From CAVSJA01 sp963728145 (GTDB lineage Bacteria; Bacteroidota; Bacteroidia; Chitinophagales; Chitinophagaceae), in assembly GCA_963728145.1 (NCBI GenBank), contig CAVSJA010000001.1:186001-250000 (forward strand): DNA of 64,000 nucleotides, given 5' to 3'. The position numbers and the translations under genes are program-made. The notes under the pieces were generated by a model. That model was not told the origin of the DNA and did no database searches. It saw nothing but the letters and a program-made list of their open reading frames with translations. Shown piece by piece: positions 27,451 through 37,360 of the stretch. The first letter of the stretch is position 1. The number at the start of each line of letters is the position of its first letter.

Positions 27451-29880
27451 TTAATTTCTCGATGAATTACTAGAGGAATTTTCCTTTGGTAATAAAAAGA
27501 TCGCCAGCAAATAGCAAATTCCTGCCAACAGGATCACCATCTTAAATCCCAGGATCATACCCAGTATTAATGCACTCACAGATCCGATCACCGTAAAGAA
27601 TCCATTTACACCCCAGGCCCATGGAATGAAATCAGGCGATGCTTTGCTAACTGTCTTGATCCCTGTTGGAAAAGGCATACCTAAAAATATTCCAAGTGGC
27701 GCCAGTAAAAGCAATGATAACAGGATCCGCAATTCAAGTGACCAATGAAGTGTGGCGTTAAATAAGACCGGCGTTAATAAGGTAGTTAGCAGTAAAACAA
27801 TCAATAATACCGGCAACCATTTTTTCACCAATGCATTTCTGTCAATATCCATCTTGTCAGCAAGAAATGCACCAATGCCTGTGAACAAAAGCAACCCCGC
27901 GATGATTACTGCTAATGTATAAACCGGTTGCCCAAGGTATAAGGTAAAACGCTGTATAAAGGCAATCTCGACCATAATGAACCCGAGGCCCAACGCAGCG
28001 AAATAACCAAGATATCGCCAGCGGTTTGGAAATTTCAAACCTGATCTGGAATAACGGAAGAGGGGAATCAATATTAATAATCCCCCTAATAAAACGGATT
28101 GCAATAAAATAATGACAAGTGTGACCTCAGCAATTGGTTTGTTTTCCAGGGCCATCCTCGCAGATTGGGAATTGTTCTGCGAAAACACGTCTTTGAAACT
28201 GCTCCAGCCGATGCTTGACCAACGGACATGCTGATTGAAAAAAGGTTTATCGTCAGTGGCTGGTGCTATTTGAAATGGGTATTGCTTGTAAAGACTGGCA
28301 AGGTCAGCGCTGTTTAGTATTTCTTTATAAATAGAGTTACTCTGATTAGAATAGGGATGGTACAGATTCTCGAGCGGCCTCCATACCGAATCGATCAATT
28401 GATGCATTTTTGAAATAGAAGAATCCATTGCGGTGATTTCTTCCTTTGTGAATGGTGATTTTTTCATTACGAAACGACCGACAAATGAGAACTTGCCTTC
28501 TGCCCTGGACGGATGGCTCCGATAAGCATAAAAATGCTTGGAGAAATCTTTGATGCCATTTTCCGCCAGAACTTCCCTTGCAGTGGTAAACAAGCGCGGT
28601 AACTGAGATTCCGGCCTGGTGAAAAACAGAATACCATTGTCACTGAGATGGTCATAATATTCTTCAAAAGCTTCCCTGGTAAGTACAAAATTTTCAGAGA
28701 GGCTTAATGAACCTGAAGCTACCGCGGCATTGCTAATCGTGTGGGAAGAAACAATTACATCAAATTTTTCGGCACTGTGATTGATATAATTTCTTGCTTC
28801 CCCCGTGACCAGTTCAACCGCGGGATGTCGGAACATACCGCCCCAATAATCATTCATCTTATTTTTAACAACATCATTGATAATCGGATTTATATCCACC
28901 GAAACGATTCGCCTTGCTTTTTTGTGAAGTGCATCCAATGTTTCGGATCCTCCACCACTTCCTATATTCAATACTGAAGGATTTGCAATATGCCGGTAAG
29001 TGATTGCAGATTCATACAGGCTGTCCTCATTATTTTTTTCAAGGTACTGCTCAACACCTTCACTCAAATCAACCATTCCGGTTGCGGCTGTTCCTCCATC
29101 GATCAGAAATCTTCTGGAACCCTCGATCTTTCTGGCAGGAATAGGTTTGTTATCATATAATTCAATAAAGGAAAAAGTATTCCATTTCGTATATATAGGT
29201 ACCCGGGTAAATGTGGCCGGTCGTTTGTTAGAAGTAATTTTAATCGGCACCAAATCATTGGCGTAAAATGCAAGAGCAGTTATCGCCAAAAAGCTCACTG
29301 CACCAACTATGCGAAAAAATGGCTTCGAAGAAAAGAATATCGCAGCAGTCACACCCATCGCCGCAGAAAAAACTACGGATCCGCTTCCGCCCAGGGTTGG
29401 CATAGCCCAAACGATCAATAAACATCCAAGCGCCGCGCCCACCAGGTCAAATGCATAAAGCCGGCTCATGCTTTTAGATACTCTTGTAAACAGTAAGGAT
29501 AGTACAAGGCCTGAAATAAAAAATGGTGCAGCTATAGTTAAATAGTATAAGGGGAGAATGTACAATTGCTGTTTATCGGTAGCAAGTGAAAAAGGATTGA
29601 AGGGTATTTTTTGCAGGAGCCAGAATGAAAGAAGGGTAACAAATCCAAACAAGAGCGAAAGTGTAGCCAGTGTTTTGTCAAGATCATATTTCTCGCGCAG
29701 ATTTTTCCAAATTGCCAATACCACTCCAGCCGTTCCAAAGCCAAGCAAGGCTGTAGAAATAACCAGGAAACCGAAATGATACCAGAGCGCAACACTCATC
29801 ACCCGCGTGAGAGAGAGTTCAAGCAATAAGGTAGCAAGGGATATCAGGAAGATCCCGATAAAGTAATTAGATTTTCTCAT
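27451..29880 (-). CDS. Membrane protein with spermidine-synthase-like domain
   Basis: 809 residues from the ATG at 29880; a longer frame to 29976 runs through a terminator hairpin and is rejected. Seven or so N-terminal membrane helices (about 1-230) start with NYFIGIFLISLATLLLELSLTRVM. They are followed by a SAM/decarboxy-SAM-binding Rossmann domain (VLNIGSGGGSETLDALHKKARRIVSVDINPIIND, about 310-345, then DVIVSSHTIS). Six more helices form the C-terminal part (about 590-800), including GLGFIMVEIAFIQRFTLYLG. This is the MFS-like/SpeE fusion architecture common in environmental bacteria. The acceptor substrate is unknown and polyamine synthesis is not proven. Confidence 0.8.
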   Translation of the reverse strand: MRKSNYFIGIFLISLATLLLELSLTRVMSVALWYHFGFLVISTALLGFGTAGVVLAIWKNLREKYDLDKTLATLSLLFGFVTLLSFWLLQKIPFNPFSLATDKQQLYILPLYYLTIAAPFFISGLVLSLLFTRVSKSMSRLYAFDLVGAALGCLLIVWAMPTLGGSGSVVFSAAMGVTAAIFFSSKPFFRIVGAVSFLAITALAFYANDLVPIKITSNKRPATFTRVPIYTKWNTFSFIELYDNKPIPARKIEGSRRFLIDGGTAATGMVDLSEGVEQYLEKNNEDSLYESAITYRHIANPSVLNIGSGGGSETLDALHKKARRIVSVDINPIINDVVKNKMNDYWGGMFRHPAVELVTGEARNYINHSAEKFDVIVSSHTISNAAVASGSLSLSENFVLTREAFEEYYDHLSDNGILFFTRPESQLPRLFTTAREVLAENGIKDFSKHFYAYRSHPSRAEGKFSFVGRFVMKKSPFTKEEITAMDSSISKMHQLIDSVWRPLENLYHPYSNQSNSIYKEILNSADLASLYKQYPFQIAPATDDKPFFNQHVRWSSIGWSSFKDVFSQNNSQSARMALENKPIAEVTLVIILLQSVLLGGLLILIPLFRYSRSGLKFPNRWRYLGYFAALGLGFIMVEIAFIQRFTLYLGQPVYTLAVIIAGLLLFTGIGAFLADKMDIDRNALVKKWLPVLLIVLLLTTLLTPVLFNATLHWSLELRILLSLLLLAPLGIFLGMPFPTGIKTVSKASPDFIPWAWGVNGFFTVIGSVSALILGMILGFKMVILLAGICYLLAIFLLPKENSSSNSSRN

Positions 29881-29956
29881 GAGGTAGTTTGGTATGGGAT
29901 ATGAATATAAGAATGATTTTGATTTCTTTTTGATTGGGGACTGAAACCCGCGTTTT

Positions 29957-30000
29957 ATCATAAAAAAAACACGCACATGATTGCGTGTTTTTTTATGATC
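29957..30000. terminator. Terminator hairpin with CACGCA/TGCGTG stem
   Basis: AAAAAAACACGCA (29963-29975) pairs with TGCGTGTTTTTTT (29982-29994), extended outward by TCAT/ATGA pairs. It lies between the Mn-catalase stop (30019) and the next gene start (29880), both on the minus strand. It is one of four such hairpins in the window. Confidence 0.8.
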
Positions 30001-30018
30001 AATTAATTGTTGATCTAG

Positions 30019-30993
30019 TTAATTTGCGGATCTCTTTGATGAAGATCTTCTTCCGTGGCCGTTCGTCCCATTTTGTTTTCCTTTTTTAATTTTTGCTTTT
30101 AGATCAGCAAGTGCATCTGCCAATTCTTGCAATTCAGGATCGAGCCCAGGTGAAAATTCCTCTGGTCTCTCTGGTGCAACAGGAATAGCATACGCTTCCC
30201 GTGGTTCAGGCAACGTGACTAATTCGGTACCATCGTTAGCAGGCGCAGACCCACTGAATATCTGCGCCATTTGTGACTCATCTATTCTGAAATGATATTG
30301 TTCGCGATTAATTCCCGCGTCAATTAATTTTTTTACTTCCGGATACTGGGATGAATCAAATTTCGGGATCGGCAACAATTTATTCCATTCCACACCGAGG
30401 CTTTCAAGCGCTTTAGCAAACGCCATTTCATGTGCTTCGTCGCGAGCTATTAAAAAAGAAACCGTAGCCCGAAAAGTCTTATTGCTTGACATTTGATAAA
30501 TGCGACACTTCTGAAGTCGGCCGGTTGATTCAAGTACGAGGTTATCCAGCAGATCAAGAACTAAATTTCCGTTACAATGGACATAACTGCCACTCCAGGG
30601 ATTTCCCGCGGCGTCAACAGGTAGTGCACCCTGTGCACCAACGATAAAATGATGCGCATTCATTTGATCTTTTGCCATATCCATAGGCGTAGTTCCACCT
30701 TTTCCGGGCACATCAAACTTTTTGCCGTTGTACCCGGGTGCTCCATCTAAAAGCGTTGAAATGGTCTTTGAGATTAATTCTACGTGGCTGATTTCTTCAA
30801 TACCGATACCTTGTATTAAGTCAAGATAAGGCTTCGCATTCCCCCGAAAATTAAAGCTTTGAAAGAGATATTGCATCATGGTGCGCATTTCTCCAAATTG
30901 TCCACCCAATCCTTCCTGTAAGGCATTGGCTGCGGAGGGATCTGGTTCATCCTTTACGATCGGATTGATAAGTTTTTGTACATGATAAAACAT
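30019..30993 (-). CDS. Manganese (non-haem) catalase
   Basis: 324-residue dimanganese catalase that converts hydrogen peroxide to water and oxygen. The ferritin-like four-helix core has the metal ligands in order: E35 (GGQFGEM), E66/67 and H70 (GIEEISHVE), Glu in NLVLESTGRL (about 154-163), and the ARDEAHEMAF helix with the last His at about 190. The substrate channel region TTPMDMAKDQMNAHHF is also present. The C-terminal 60 residues are variable, with a Lys-rich low-complexity tail (LKAKIKKGKQ..., RRSSSKRSAN), longer than in Thermus or Lactobacillus enzymes. No signal peptide, so cytoplasmic. Confidence 0.93.
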   Translation of the reverse strand: MFYHVQKLINPIVKDEPDPSAANALQEGLGGQFGEMRTMMQYLFQSFNFRGNAKPYLDLIQGIGIEEISHVELISKTISTLLDGAPGYNGKKFDVPGKGGTTPMDMAKDQMNAHHFIVGAQGALPVDAAGNPWSGSYVHCNGNLVLDLLDNLVLESTGRLQKCRIYQMSSNKTFRATVSFLIARDEAHEMAFAKALESLGVEWNKLLPIPKFDSSQYPEVKKLIDAGINREQYHFRIDESQMAQIFSGSAPANDGTELVTLPEPREAYAIPVAPERPEEFSPGLDPELQELADALADLKAKIKKGKQNGTNGHGRRSSSKRSAN

Positions 30994-31406
30994 AGCTGAT
31001 TTTTTTAATGATTTTGAATTAAATGTCCAGGTAAGAATTCAAAGTATATGCCACTGCAAAAAGTTTATTTGGAAAAATCGCCAACAGGGGAAAAAGAGCT
31101 AATGGAAACTTGATTCTTGCTTTTCAGAGGCGGGAATTCGATTACCGGGGAATTACATTTCCAAAATGTGGGATTTGAGCTACTACTAAAAGCTTTTTGG
31201 TAATCGGGACTTATCAGAAGATAAAAACTCCATACTTGATTGCCTGTTTTTTTTGTGATTCATCTCAGATTCATATGCCAATTTGCTTAATCTTTAAAAA
31301 TTGGGCATTCTCCTTTAATCTTTCAATCATATTGATCACTTGAACCCGAGGCTTGGATTAAGTTTTGTACTTAATTTCAATTATTTCCTTCCAAAAATTT
31401 ACTCCC
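30994..31406. other. Intergenic gap between divergent genes
   Basis: A 413-bp spacer between the divergent Mn-catalase and SYLF genes. TATACTTTG (minus strand, about 31052-31044) resembles a -7 box with one extra base. No gene or strong hairpin was seen. Confidence 0.35.
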
Positions 31407-31961
31407 ATGTTTAGAAATTCATTCAATTCAATCAAGCAGACAACAATTATTCTTGTTGCAGCACTATTGCTTACGATGGTTGGCCTTGGCCAATCCGCCT
31501 CCAAGAAAAAGAAAATCGTTGATGATGCAGGAGCGGCGAAAGCCGAATTCATTAAGACCGATTCCAAAATGTCTGGCATGTTTGAAACTGCCTATGGATA
31601 TGTGATCTTCCCCAATGTTGGTAAAGGTGCAGTAGGAGTGGGAGGAGCTTCCGGCAATGGAGTAGCCTATGAACAAGGAGCTAAAATCGGAATGGCGAGT
31701 ATGAAACAGGTAAGTGTTGGATTTCAATTTGGCGGGCAGTCTTACCGTGAAGTTATCTTCTTCGAGACAAAGGCGGATTTGGATCGATTTAAAGAAAACA
31801 AGGTTGAACTTTCTGCCCAGGTATCTGCAGTTGCCGCTTCGGCCGGCGCTTCGGCCAATGCCAAATATAAAGAAGGCGTCATGGTCTTTACCATGCAAAA
31901 AGGCGGACTCATGTATGAAGCTTCAGTGGGCGGCCAGAAGTTCAAGTATGAAAAGGAATGA
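31407..31961 (+). CDS. SYLF/YSC84 lipid-binding domain protein, exported
   Basis: 184 residues from the ATG at 31407 (an upstream in-frame start at 31365 adds 14 residues before the signal peptide). Signal peptide to about residue 28 (GLGQSAS), then a complete SYLF domain: GYVIFPNVGKGAVGVGGASGNGVAYEQG, GFQFGGQSYREVIFFETKADLDRFKENKVELSAQVSAVA, ASANAKYKEGVMVFTMQKGGLMYEASVGGQKF. Bacterial SYLF proteins are periplasmic lipid-associated proteins of uncertain role. A CACGCA-type terminator follows. Confidence 0.85.
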   Translation: MFRNSFNSIKQTTIILVAALLLTMVGLGQSASKKKKIVDDAGAAKAEFIKTDSKMSGMFETAYGYVIFPNVGKGAVGVGGASGNGVAYEQGAKIGMASMKQVSVGFQFGGQSYREVIFFETKADLDRFKENKVELSAQVSAVAASAGASANAKYKEGVMVFTMQKGGLMYEASVGGQKFKYEKE

Positions 31962-31996
31962 TGAAGAAAAACTAAGCAGTTTATTACGTTAAAGTC

Positions 31997-32029
31997 AAAA
32001 CACGCATTAATGATTTGCGTGTTTTTTTT
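31997..32029 (+). terminator. Terminator hairpin with CACGCA/TGCGTG stem
   Basis: AAAACACGCA (31997-32006) pairs with TGCGTGTTTT (32016-32025) and is followed by a U-tract, 35 bp after the SYLF gene stop. Confidence 0.8.
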
Positions 32030-32082
32030 GATCTCGCGAGGATGTATTCATAAACAAGAAAGGGCAATGATGTGAATACGGC

Positions 32083-33141
32083 TTATTTCTGTGCATTCAC
32101 AACAACCTGGCCGGGCGGTAATTCTATTACGGGATTACGGGCTGATATTCGACTATAAAACCAGGCATTATTGAAGGTACTATTGGCGAAAGCTCCGTCC
32201 CTTAAAGTGACCTTTTCGGTTTGAAAGATGAGATTCCATTCGTCGATGCCGGAAGAATAATGTGGACTGACCTGGTAGGTTACTTTTTCCAACGGCCTTT
32301 TTTGAGTAGATAAGCGCTTCCCAAATTTATCAGTGCCAGCTTTTGTGCCATTACTCATTATACTATCCTTGCTCCATGCTTCAATTACACTTTTTTGCGG
32401 ACTAATGATGAGTTTATTACCGCTGAATTGGTAGGTGCCGCTTTCTTTCACGAAAAGGAGTTTATCAGATGACATCATGAATGTTTTTGAGACAAAGCTG
32501 TAGGTGCCATTTGCATTGAAAGTATATTGATCCTTCCTGTACCCGGCATTGTAGTATGAATAAGGATTTCGATAATCTTCATGCATACTTGCCTGCTTTC
32601 CCCAGGTACCGATGAGGGATTTAACAGAATCATTGGCACCTGTTAATTCCTCCGGGATTGTTGCCGGTTCTTTCATTTCAACAGAAGTCAGCAATGCTTC
32701 AATATCTTTTGCAAATTCACTGCTATTAGTCATAGCTACAATACTCGCACATCGGTTAAATCCACTCGCGGTGGTAAGCATGACCACGGCTTCGCTGCCA
32801 TCAAATTTAAATTTTGCACTACCTGCTTTTATTTTCCAACCATTGCTTTCGCCCAGATCACTTACCTGCGGGCTGTCGGTCGGTGTATAATTTTTTACAA
32901 CCAGGTCCCGCCATTCATTTTCAAAATCAAGCTCAATGCTTCCTTTGCTGCTTGTACTTTTTACAATATTGATCCTGCACCAGCTGCTATTTTTTATAAT
33001 GGTGAACGAAATGATGTTCTCCGATACGTCTCTGGTCCAGTTTTGTGGTGCCGTGAAACTTATCAGGTCATAGGTTTCCTTTTGCGCCATTAAGTTTGTT
33101 GCTACTACGATACTAAAAAGAATCAGCGCTAAAAATTTCAT
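32083..33141 (-). CDS. Exported lipocalin-like protein, unknown
   Basis: 352 residues from the ATG at 33141, which opens a signal peptide (MKFLALILFSIVVATNLMAQ); a longer frame to 33210 is rejected. The N-terminal 150 residues look like a PsbP/Mog1-like module (ISFTAPQNWTRDVSENIISFTIIK...). The C-terminal half has repeating KRDQYTFNANGTYSFVSKTF and SGTYQFSGNKLIISPQ segments, the pattern of lipocalin-like beta barrels in Bacteroidota. No catalytic residues are seen. It is the last gene of a minus-strand run of exported proteins. Confidence 0.6.
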   Translation of the reverse strand: MKFLALILFSIVVATNLMAQKETYDLISFTAPQNWTRDVSENIISFTIIKNSSWCRINIVKSTSSKGSIELDFENEWRDLVVKNYTPTDSPQVSDLGESNGWKIKAGSAKFKFDGSEAVVMLTTASGFNRCASIVAMTNSSEFAKDIEALLTSVEMKEPATIPEELTGANDSVKSLIGTWGKQASMHEDYRNPYSYYNAGYRKDQYTFNANGTYSFVSKTFMMSSDKLLFVKESGTYQFSGNKLIISPQKSVIEAWSKDSIMSNGTKAGTDKFGKRLSTQKRPLEKVTYQVSPHYSSGIDEWNLIFQTEKVTLRDGAFANSTFNNAWFYSRISARNPVIELPPGQVVVNAQK

Positions 33142-33287
33142 TTTTATTCTTTTCAAGTTCGGTTTAATGAAAACAAAAATGAGGATGCGCATAATTTGTA
33201 GGTTGTACAATTGAGAGAAAAATTAATTCTACGACTATCAAATCTATTCTTCATTGTAGAAGATGCACTCCTGTAAAAACAGGATTT

Positions 33288-35042
33288 TTATTTCAGGTGC
33301 AGGATTGGCGCCAACACGCCCCCGGCCTCAAAACCCGCCTTAGCAGCACCAGTGAGTTCCAGTATTTTTATTTCAGTGCCTACCGGACCAATGGCGCCTT
33401 CCACGGTTGCTTCGGCTTTCACGCCGTAATCTTTTACTTCCCACTTACCGGTGGCTTTATTGAACCCTATTTTAATAAATGGTTTCACGGACGCTCCAGC
33501 TTCAAGGCTGATTATATCGTCACCACCTAAATCCAGTCCTGCTCCTAAACCTCCGCCCAAAGTGAAATCTTCAAAAGATCCGTCATCTGCAAAATTCACT
33601 TCCAATTCTCCTACGATTCCTTCTCCACCTTCCACGCTCCATGAATTGCATGTCCATGCAATCCCTACACCTCCCCATCCCAGTTTGCCTTTGAAAAGGG
33701 CACAATACTCATCGTCCCATATTTTCAACTTAGCGTCCTTCTTTGGCAGGGGACTATATTCAATAAACTCGCATTGCGATTTGGTCACAGTTTTATATTC
33801 ACTGAGAATTCCCGATATATCTTCTAAATAACCTTTTTGTATGGATAGAAAAGAAGTTGTTTCCTGCGGCACCCAGTACGGCGCCCAGTTGGCATAGTCC
33901 CGGTAAAACTTTCGTGAAATAAGTTCCTGGCGCTGGGCGTATCCATTGACCAATTCTGATAACTCTCCCAGGTATTTTGCTTTTTCGGCATTTACCTCCG
34001 TGCATTGCGCCAGTTCCAGGGCGGCTATTTCATCCTCATCACCGGCTTCGCCACCTTCCAGTTTATTTATTTGGGCACCATATTTTTTACTGATGGCTTT
34101 GACTTTTATATTATACGGATCGGCGATCATTTTCAAATGATATTTGAATGCATCTGCTTCACTGATTTTTTGTTTGTGGTAGACTTGCATGGCATCAATT
34201 ATAATGCGCTGAGCTTTCACCCGAAGAGGCAATGAGCCGACAGCGAAACTTGCCTTCAGCATTTTTTGAGATACGTCACTATTGTCTTTTGGCATTTTGG
34301 CCTGCATACTCTCTATCGTTATGTCCACTGATTTTTTTTCCGCCTCAAGCTCTACTTTGAACTTATCCATATCGTCCAGGTTTGAGGGCATTTCAGGCAA
34401 CCTGGTTCTTTTCAATAGGGGAAATTCTTTTTTATGCGCCCGACTCATGATTTCTCCCGGTTTTACTTGCTTATTTAGCTGTTGGAGCACGGAGATCACC
34501 TGTTCGTCGTGACTTGTTGTTATCGACTTTGTTCCGTGTTCCTCTGCCTTTTTTACATCTCCCTTTTTAAGGTACAGCAGACAAAGAATTTTATTGGCTA
34601 TTGCATTCAAGGTATCACGCTGCACACATTGTTGCAGATACTTCATTGTTCTATCAACATCTCCTAACCGGTAATACGCATTGCCCAGGTTGGAGAGGAT
34701 AGTAGCTTCACCGGGTTTTTGTTTGTTCCAATATTCCAGGATAGGGATTGATTTTTCAGGCAATCCGCCCATCATCAGAAAAGCGGAAAAATTATTAGCG
34801 GCCAATACATCCAAAGGATTTGTGATCGTGGCCTTACTGTATAAATATAAACTGGCCCTGGGCGCATTTTGCAGCCAGGCGGCAAGAGCAGTATTACCGA
34901 TATCTTTTGAGTGCGTGAGTTTTTTATTCTTTATATAATCATCTGCTTTTCTTTTTTCTTCGGGTTTAATGGCGTTTGAAATATCATTATAAAGTTGTTG
35001 GATGTAGGCTTTATAATTCTCTTCTGTCAGGAACTGTGGCAA
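33288..35042 (-). CDS. TPR protein, probably the C-terminal part of one gene with 35112-36443
   Basis: 584-residue frame without a signal peptide. TPR-like helices occupy about residues 40-180 (NNFSAFLMMGGLPEKSIPILEYWN, ATILSNLGNAYYRLGDVDRTMKYLQQCV, AIANKILCLLYLKKGDVKKAEEHG). A long alpha region follows (LEAEKKSVDITIESMQAKMPKDNSDVS...) and then a C-terminal glycine-rich beta region (FTLGGGLGAGLDLGGDDIISLEAGASVKPFIKIGFN), an outer-membrane or fibre-like pattern. Upstream in this frame the open sequence (KLNFEIPARSAKLDQLPQF) continues back to about 35105 without a start codon, which argues that the true start lies further upstream and that the frame is broken. Confidence 0.6.
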   Translation of the reverse strand: MPQFLTEENYKAYIQQLYNDISNAIKPEEKRKADDYIKNKKLTHSKDIGNTALAAWLQNAPRASLYLYSKATITNPLDVLAANNFSAFLMMGGLPEKSIPILEYWNKQKPGEATILSNLGNAYYRLGDVDRTMKYLQQCVQRDTLNAIANKILCLLYLKKGDVKKAEEHGTKSITTSHDEQVISVLQQLNKQVKPGEIMSRAHKKEFPLLKRTRLPEMPSNLDDMDKFKVELEAEKKSVDITIESMQAKMPKDNSDVSQKMLKASFAVGSLPLRVKAQRIIIDAMQVYHKQKISEADAFKYHLKMIADPYNIKVKAISKKYGAQINKLEGGEAGDEDEIAALELAQCTEVNAEKAKYLGELSELVNGYAQRQELISRKFYRDYANWAPYWVPQETTSFLSIQKGYLEDISGILSEYKTVTKSQCEFIEYSPLPKKDAKLKIWDDEYCALFKGKLGWGGVGIAWTCNSWSVEGGEGIVGELEVNFADDGSFEDFTLGGGLGAGLDLGGDDIISLEAGASVKPFIKIGFNKATGKWEVKDYGVKAEATVEGAIGPVGTEIKILELTGAAKAGFEAGGVLAPILHLK

Positions 35043-35111
35043 TTGATCCAGCTTGGCAGACCTTGCCGGGATTTCAAAGTTGAGTTTAGCGGCGGATCCC
35101 GTGCTGAACTA

Positions 35112-36443
35112 TTAGGAACTACTGGAAATGTGGAGGGCTTCATGCCCGCAGGTACCACCAATGGTGTAAGTTTTGTGAGTTTGGGTAAATAGCTTAAAGT
35201 ATAAGTTGATGTTATTGCAGGTGGAATATGTTTCCGGTCGCGCAGACTTGCCAGGATTTACAATAGCAATTAATGACGCCAATCCTCCGGGTTGTTTCAC
35301 CTTTTCCGACACTTTATACATGTACCAATACCCGTTTTTAACTAATTCCACCATCATTAACTGGGGCACATCGTTGCTCAACGCTTTATTAAAATAATCT
35401 GGGCTTATAGAAACTACCTCCGACCTTGTGTAATCCTCTTTGCTTTCAGTGAAGATGTCAAGATGCTCAAAATAATTTTCAACCCCTTTGGCGGTGTACG
35501 CATAAGAATAAAAATCTCGAAAGTGGCGATTCAGCCATTCGGCAGGTTTTTGCAGATATCGTTTTATCACTTCCAGGAAAGCATCTACATCAGGATCTAT
35601 TTTGTCAATTACCTTAGCGATTTTTGCCTGGTCTTCTTTAAACCATTGCCTTCGTTTTGCTTCCTTTTCGGGCGTGTAGAGTCTATCAAGCTTATAACTT
35701 TTCATCTCCTCTTCAAACACTTTTGCGTTATTGCTGAAGTTGCTCATCATCATCGATTTTTCTTTTGCTCTGTATGTCTCCGCATCTTTCAGCATCTGTT
35801 GCAGGTATTCTTTGCGGGTAATCGGAATAAATACGGGCTTGTCGCTATTGCGGATAATTATGATGTCTCTTTTTGAAGTGTAAACGGTATCATTGTAATT
35901 CATTCTTTTCCGCCGATCATAATAATCAACTCTTCCTTCACTATGGCTTTTTTCCAATACCCTAAATGCGGACTTACCATTTATGGTGAACACGCCAACG
36001 TCCTGGGTAAGGTCAGAATGAAAAACAGTATTAATTTTTACGTAAATGAAAGAACCGGCCTCACCTTCAGTGTGAACGGTGTTGCTGTTATCGTAACAGT
36101 AATAGGCCCAGAAACGTGTAGTAGAACCGTAGTGGCCTTTAATGCCAGTGACCTTGTAAAACTCATCGTTCTCCCAATCTAGCGGGTTCAAAAAATACTC
36201 ATTTGAATAGCCTACTTTAGCCCCCGTAAAACCTGTGAGCATACTTCGTATCCAGCTTTCTATTTTATCTTGGCGTGATTTCATTTTGGCAGACTCTCCC
36301 GGACCCGGTTTCGCTTGAGGCGTGGCATACATAACCTCCGTGCGGCGCCAGGGCTCGAACTTGTTTTTGGCAATGGAATTGCAATCCTGTCCAAAAATAT
36401 CCAGCACTAATAGCAGTGAAAAGACAATGGCTATCATTTTCAT
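35112..36443 (-). CDS. Exported protein, unknown; N-terminal part of a probable split gene
   Basis: 443 residues from the ATG at 36443 (MKMIAIVFSLLLVLDIFGQ signal peptide). The mature part is hydrophilic with no recognised domain and several Tyr- and Lys-rich stretches (RRKRMNYNDTVYTSKRDIIIIRNS, YTPEKEAKRRQWFKEDQAKIAKVIDKIDPD). The last residues after NINLYFK (FTQTHKTYTIGGTCGHEA...) do not look like natural protein. The neighbouring frame there reads LPKLTKLTPLVVPAGMKPSTFPVVPN, and the frame after that leads into the 33288-35042 product. One gene of about 1,050 codons with two frame shifts (near 35190 and 35105) is therefore likely. Confidence 0.6.
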   Translation of the reverse strand: MKMIAIVFSLLLVLDIFGQDCNSIAKNKFEPWRRTEVMYATPQAKPGPGESAKMKSRQDKIESWIRSMLTGFTGAKVGYSNEYFLNPLDWENDEFYKVTGIKGHYGSTTRFWAYYCYDNSNTVHTEGEAGSFIYVKINTVFHSDLTQDVGVFTINGKSAFRVLEKSHSEGRVDYYDRRKRMNYNDTVYTSKRDIIIIRNSDKPVFIPITRKEYLQQMLKDAETYRAKEKSMMMSNFSNNAKVFEEEMKSYKLDRLYTPEKEAKRRQWFKEDQAKIAKVIDKIDPDVDAFLEVIKRYLQKPAEWLNRHFRDFYSYAYTAKGVENYFEHLDIFTESKEDYTRSEVVSISPDYFNKALSNDVPQLMMVELVKNGYWYMYKVSEKVKQPGGLASLIAIVNPGKSARPETYSTCNNINLYFKLFTQTHKTYTIGGTCGHEALHISSSS

Positions 36444-36518
36444 TTGGAATGAAATTATGCTTCGTTGCAAATGATCCCATTGATAGAATCTAATTCGGCA
36501 GAACAGCATTTGAGTAAG

Positions 36519-37154
36519 TTATTTTTTTATAATGGCTGTGAGAGGTGCAAAAGATCCGTCGGTTTCACATTCCATAATCCAGTATGTGCTATTCAAGAAA
36601 CCATAAGCATTGCTGAACACGATTGTTTTGTTTCCCAGAGTTGGGTGCAGGTTTCCAAACTGGTCTTTAAATTCCAGCACGAGAGTGATACTTTCAATTT
36701 TCCAGGCATCCGCAAAAAAATTAGCCATATAACGGAGATTAAATCTTAGCCCGGATGATTGAAAAGCCTCCAATCTCGTCTCTGTCTGATATTGGGTTCG
36801 TTCCATACCAAACTCGGTATCTGAATTTATTTTCATTTCATTGTCCAGTTTCAATTGAGAAAAAGCATTCGATTCGCCACTGGCGGGGTTTCTTCTACGA
36901 AGCTCGGTATGAACTTTAGAAGGAAATTCCTTATTATCATTACCGGTTCTGATCTTAACCCTTACAGAAGTTAAATTATATACGAGCGCAGGTGTGTTGG
37001 CGGGTCCGGTCGTTTTATTGACCGGTGCAGGTGGCGGCGCAGGTGCTGGAGCTGTTTTTTTGGTGTTGCTTCTATTAACATCCTGTTTTATTTGCGCTTC
37101 CGTGTTGCATATGGCAAGAACTGCAAGTGTAGAAAGGAAAATTATCTTTTTCAT
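36519..37154 (-). CDS. Small exported protein, unknown
   Basis: 211 residues with a signal peptide (MKKIIFLSTLAVLAICNTEAQ), a Pro/Ala-rich linker (TAPAPAPPPAPVNK, about 34-47) and a beta-rich domain of about 150 residues (TSVRVKIRTGNDNKEFPSKVHTELRRR..., ITLVLEFKDQFGNLHPTLGNKTIVF, GFLNSTYWIMECETDGSF). No family is recognised. It lies 75 bp upstream of, and co-directional with, the large split gene, likely in one transcript. Confidence 0.6.
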   Translation of the reverse strand: MKKIIFLSTLAVLAICNTEAQIKQDVNRSNTKKTAPAPAPPPAPVNKTTGPANTPALVYNLTSVRVKIRTGNDNKEFPSKVHTELRRRNPASGESNAFSQLKLDNEMKINSDTEFGMERTQYQTETRLEAFQSSGLRFNLRYMANFFADAWKIESITLVLEFKDQFGNLHPTLGNKTIVFSNAYGFLNSTYWIMECETDGSFAPLTAIIKK

Positions 37155-37360
37155 ACTGGTTTAGTTTAAATTTTTAATGATGGTGTAAATCTGGAAATTA
37201 TTTACAAAGACGCTTTCCCTGAAAAACAGGATATTCTAAAAATCATGGAAAAACAGGAGCACCAGCGGCCTATAAAGAAGTTCATTTGTATTATGAATCC
37301 AAAAGCATAGCTTACAACAGGAAGGATTACTGGCATTTTTAACCATGCATTAAAAGAAGA

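Noticed and set aside
29881..29976. Upstream extension of the spermidine-synthase-like protein to an ATG at 29976
   Set aside because: The extra 32 codons run through the terminator hairpin of the Mn-catalase gene and lack membrane-protein character; the ATG at 29880 opens directly on the first membrane helix.
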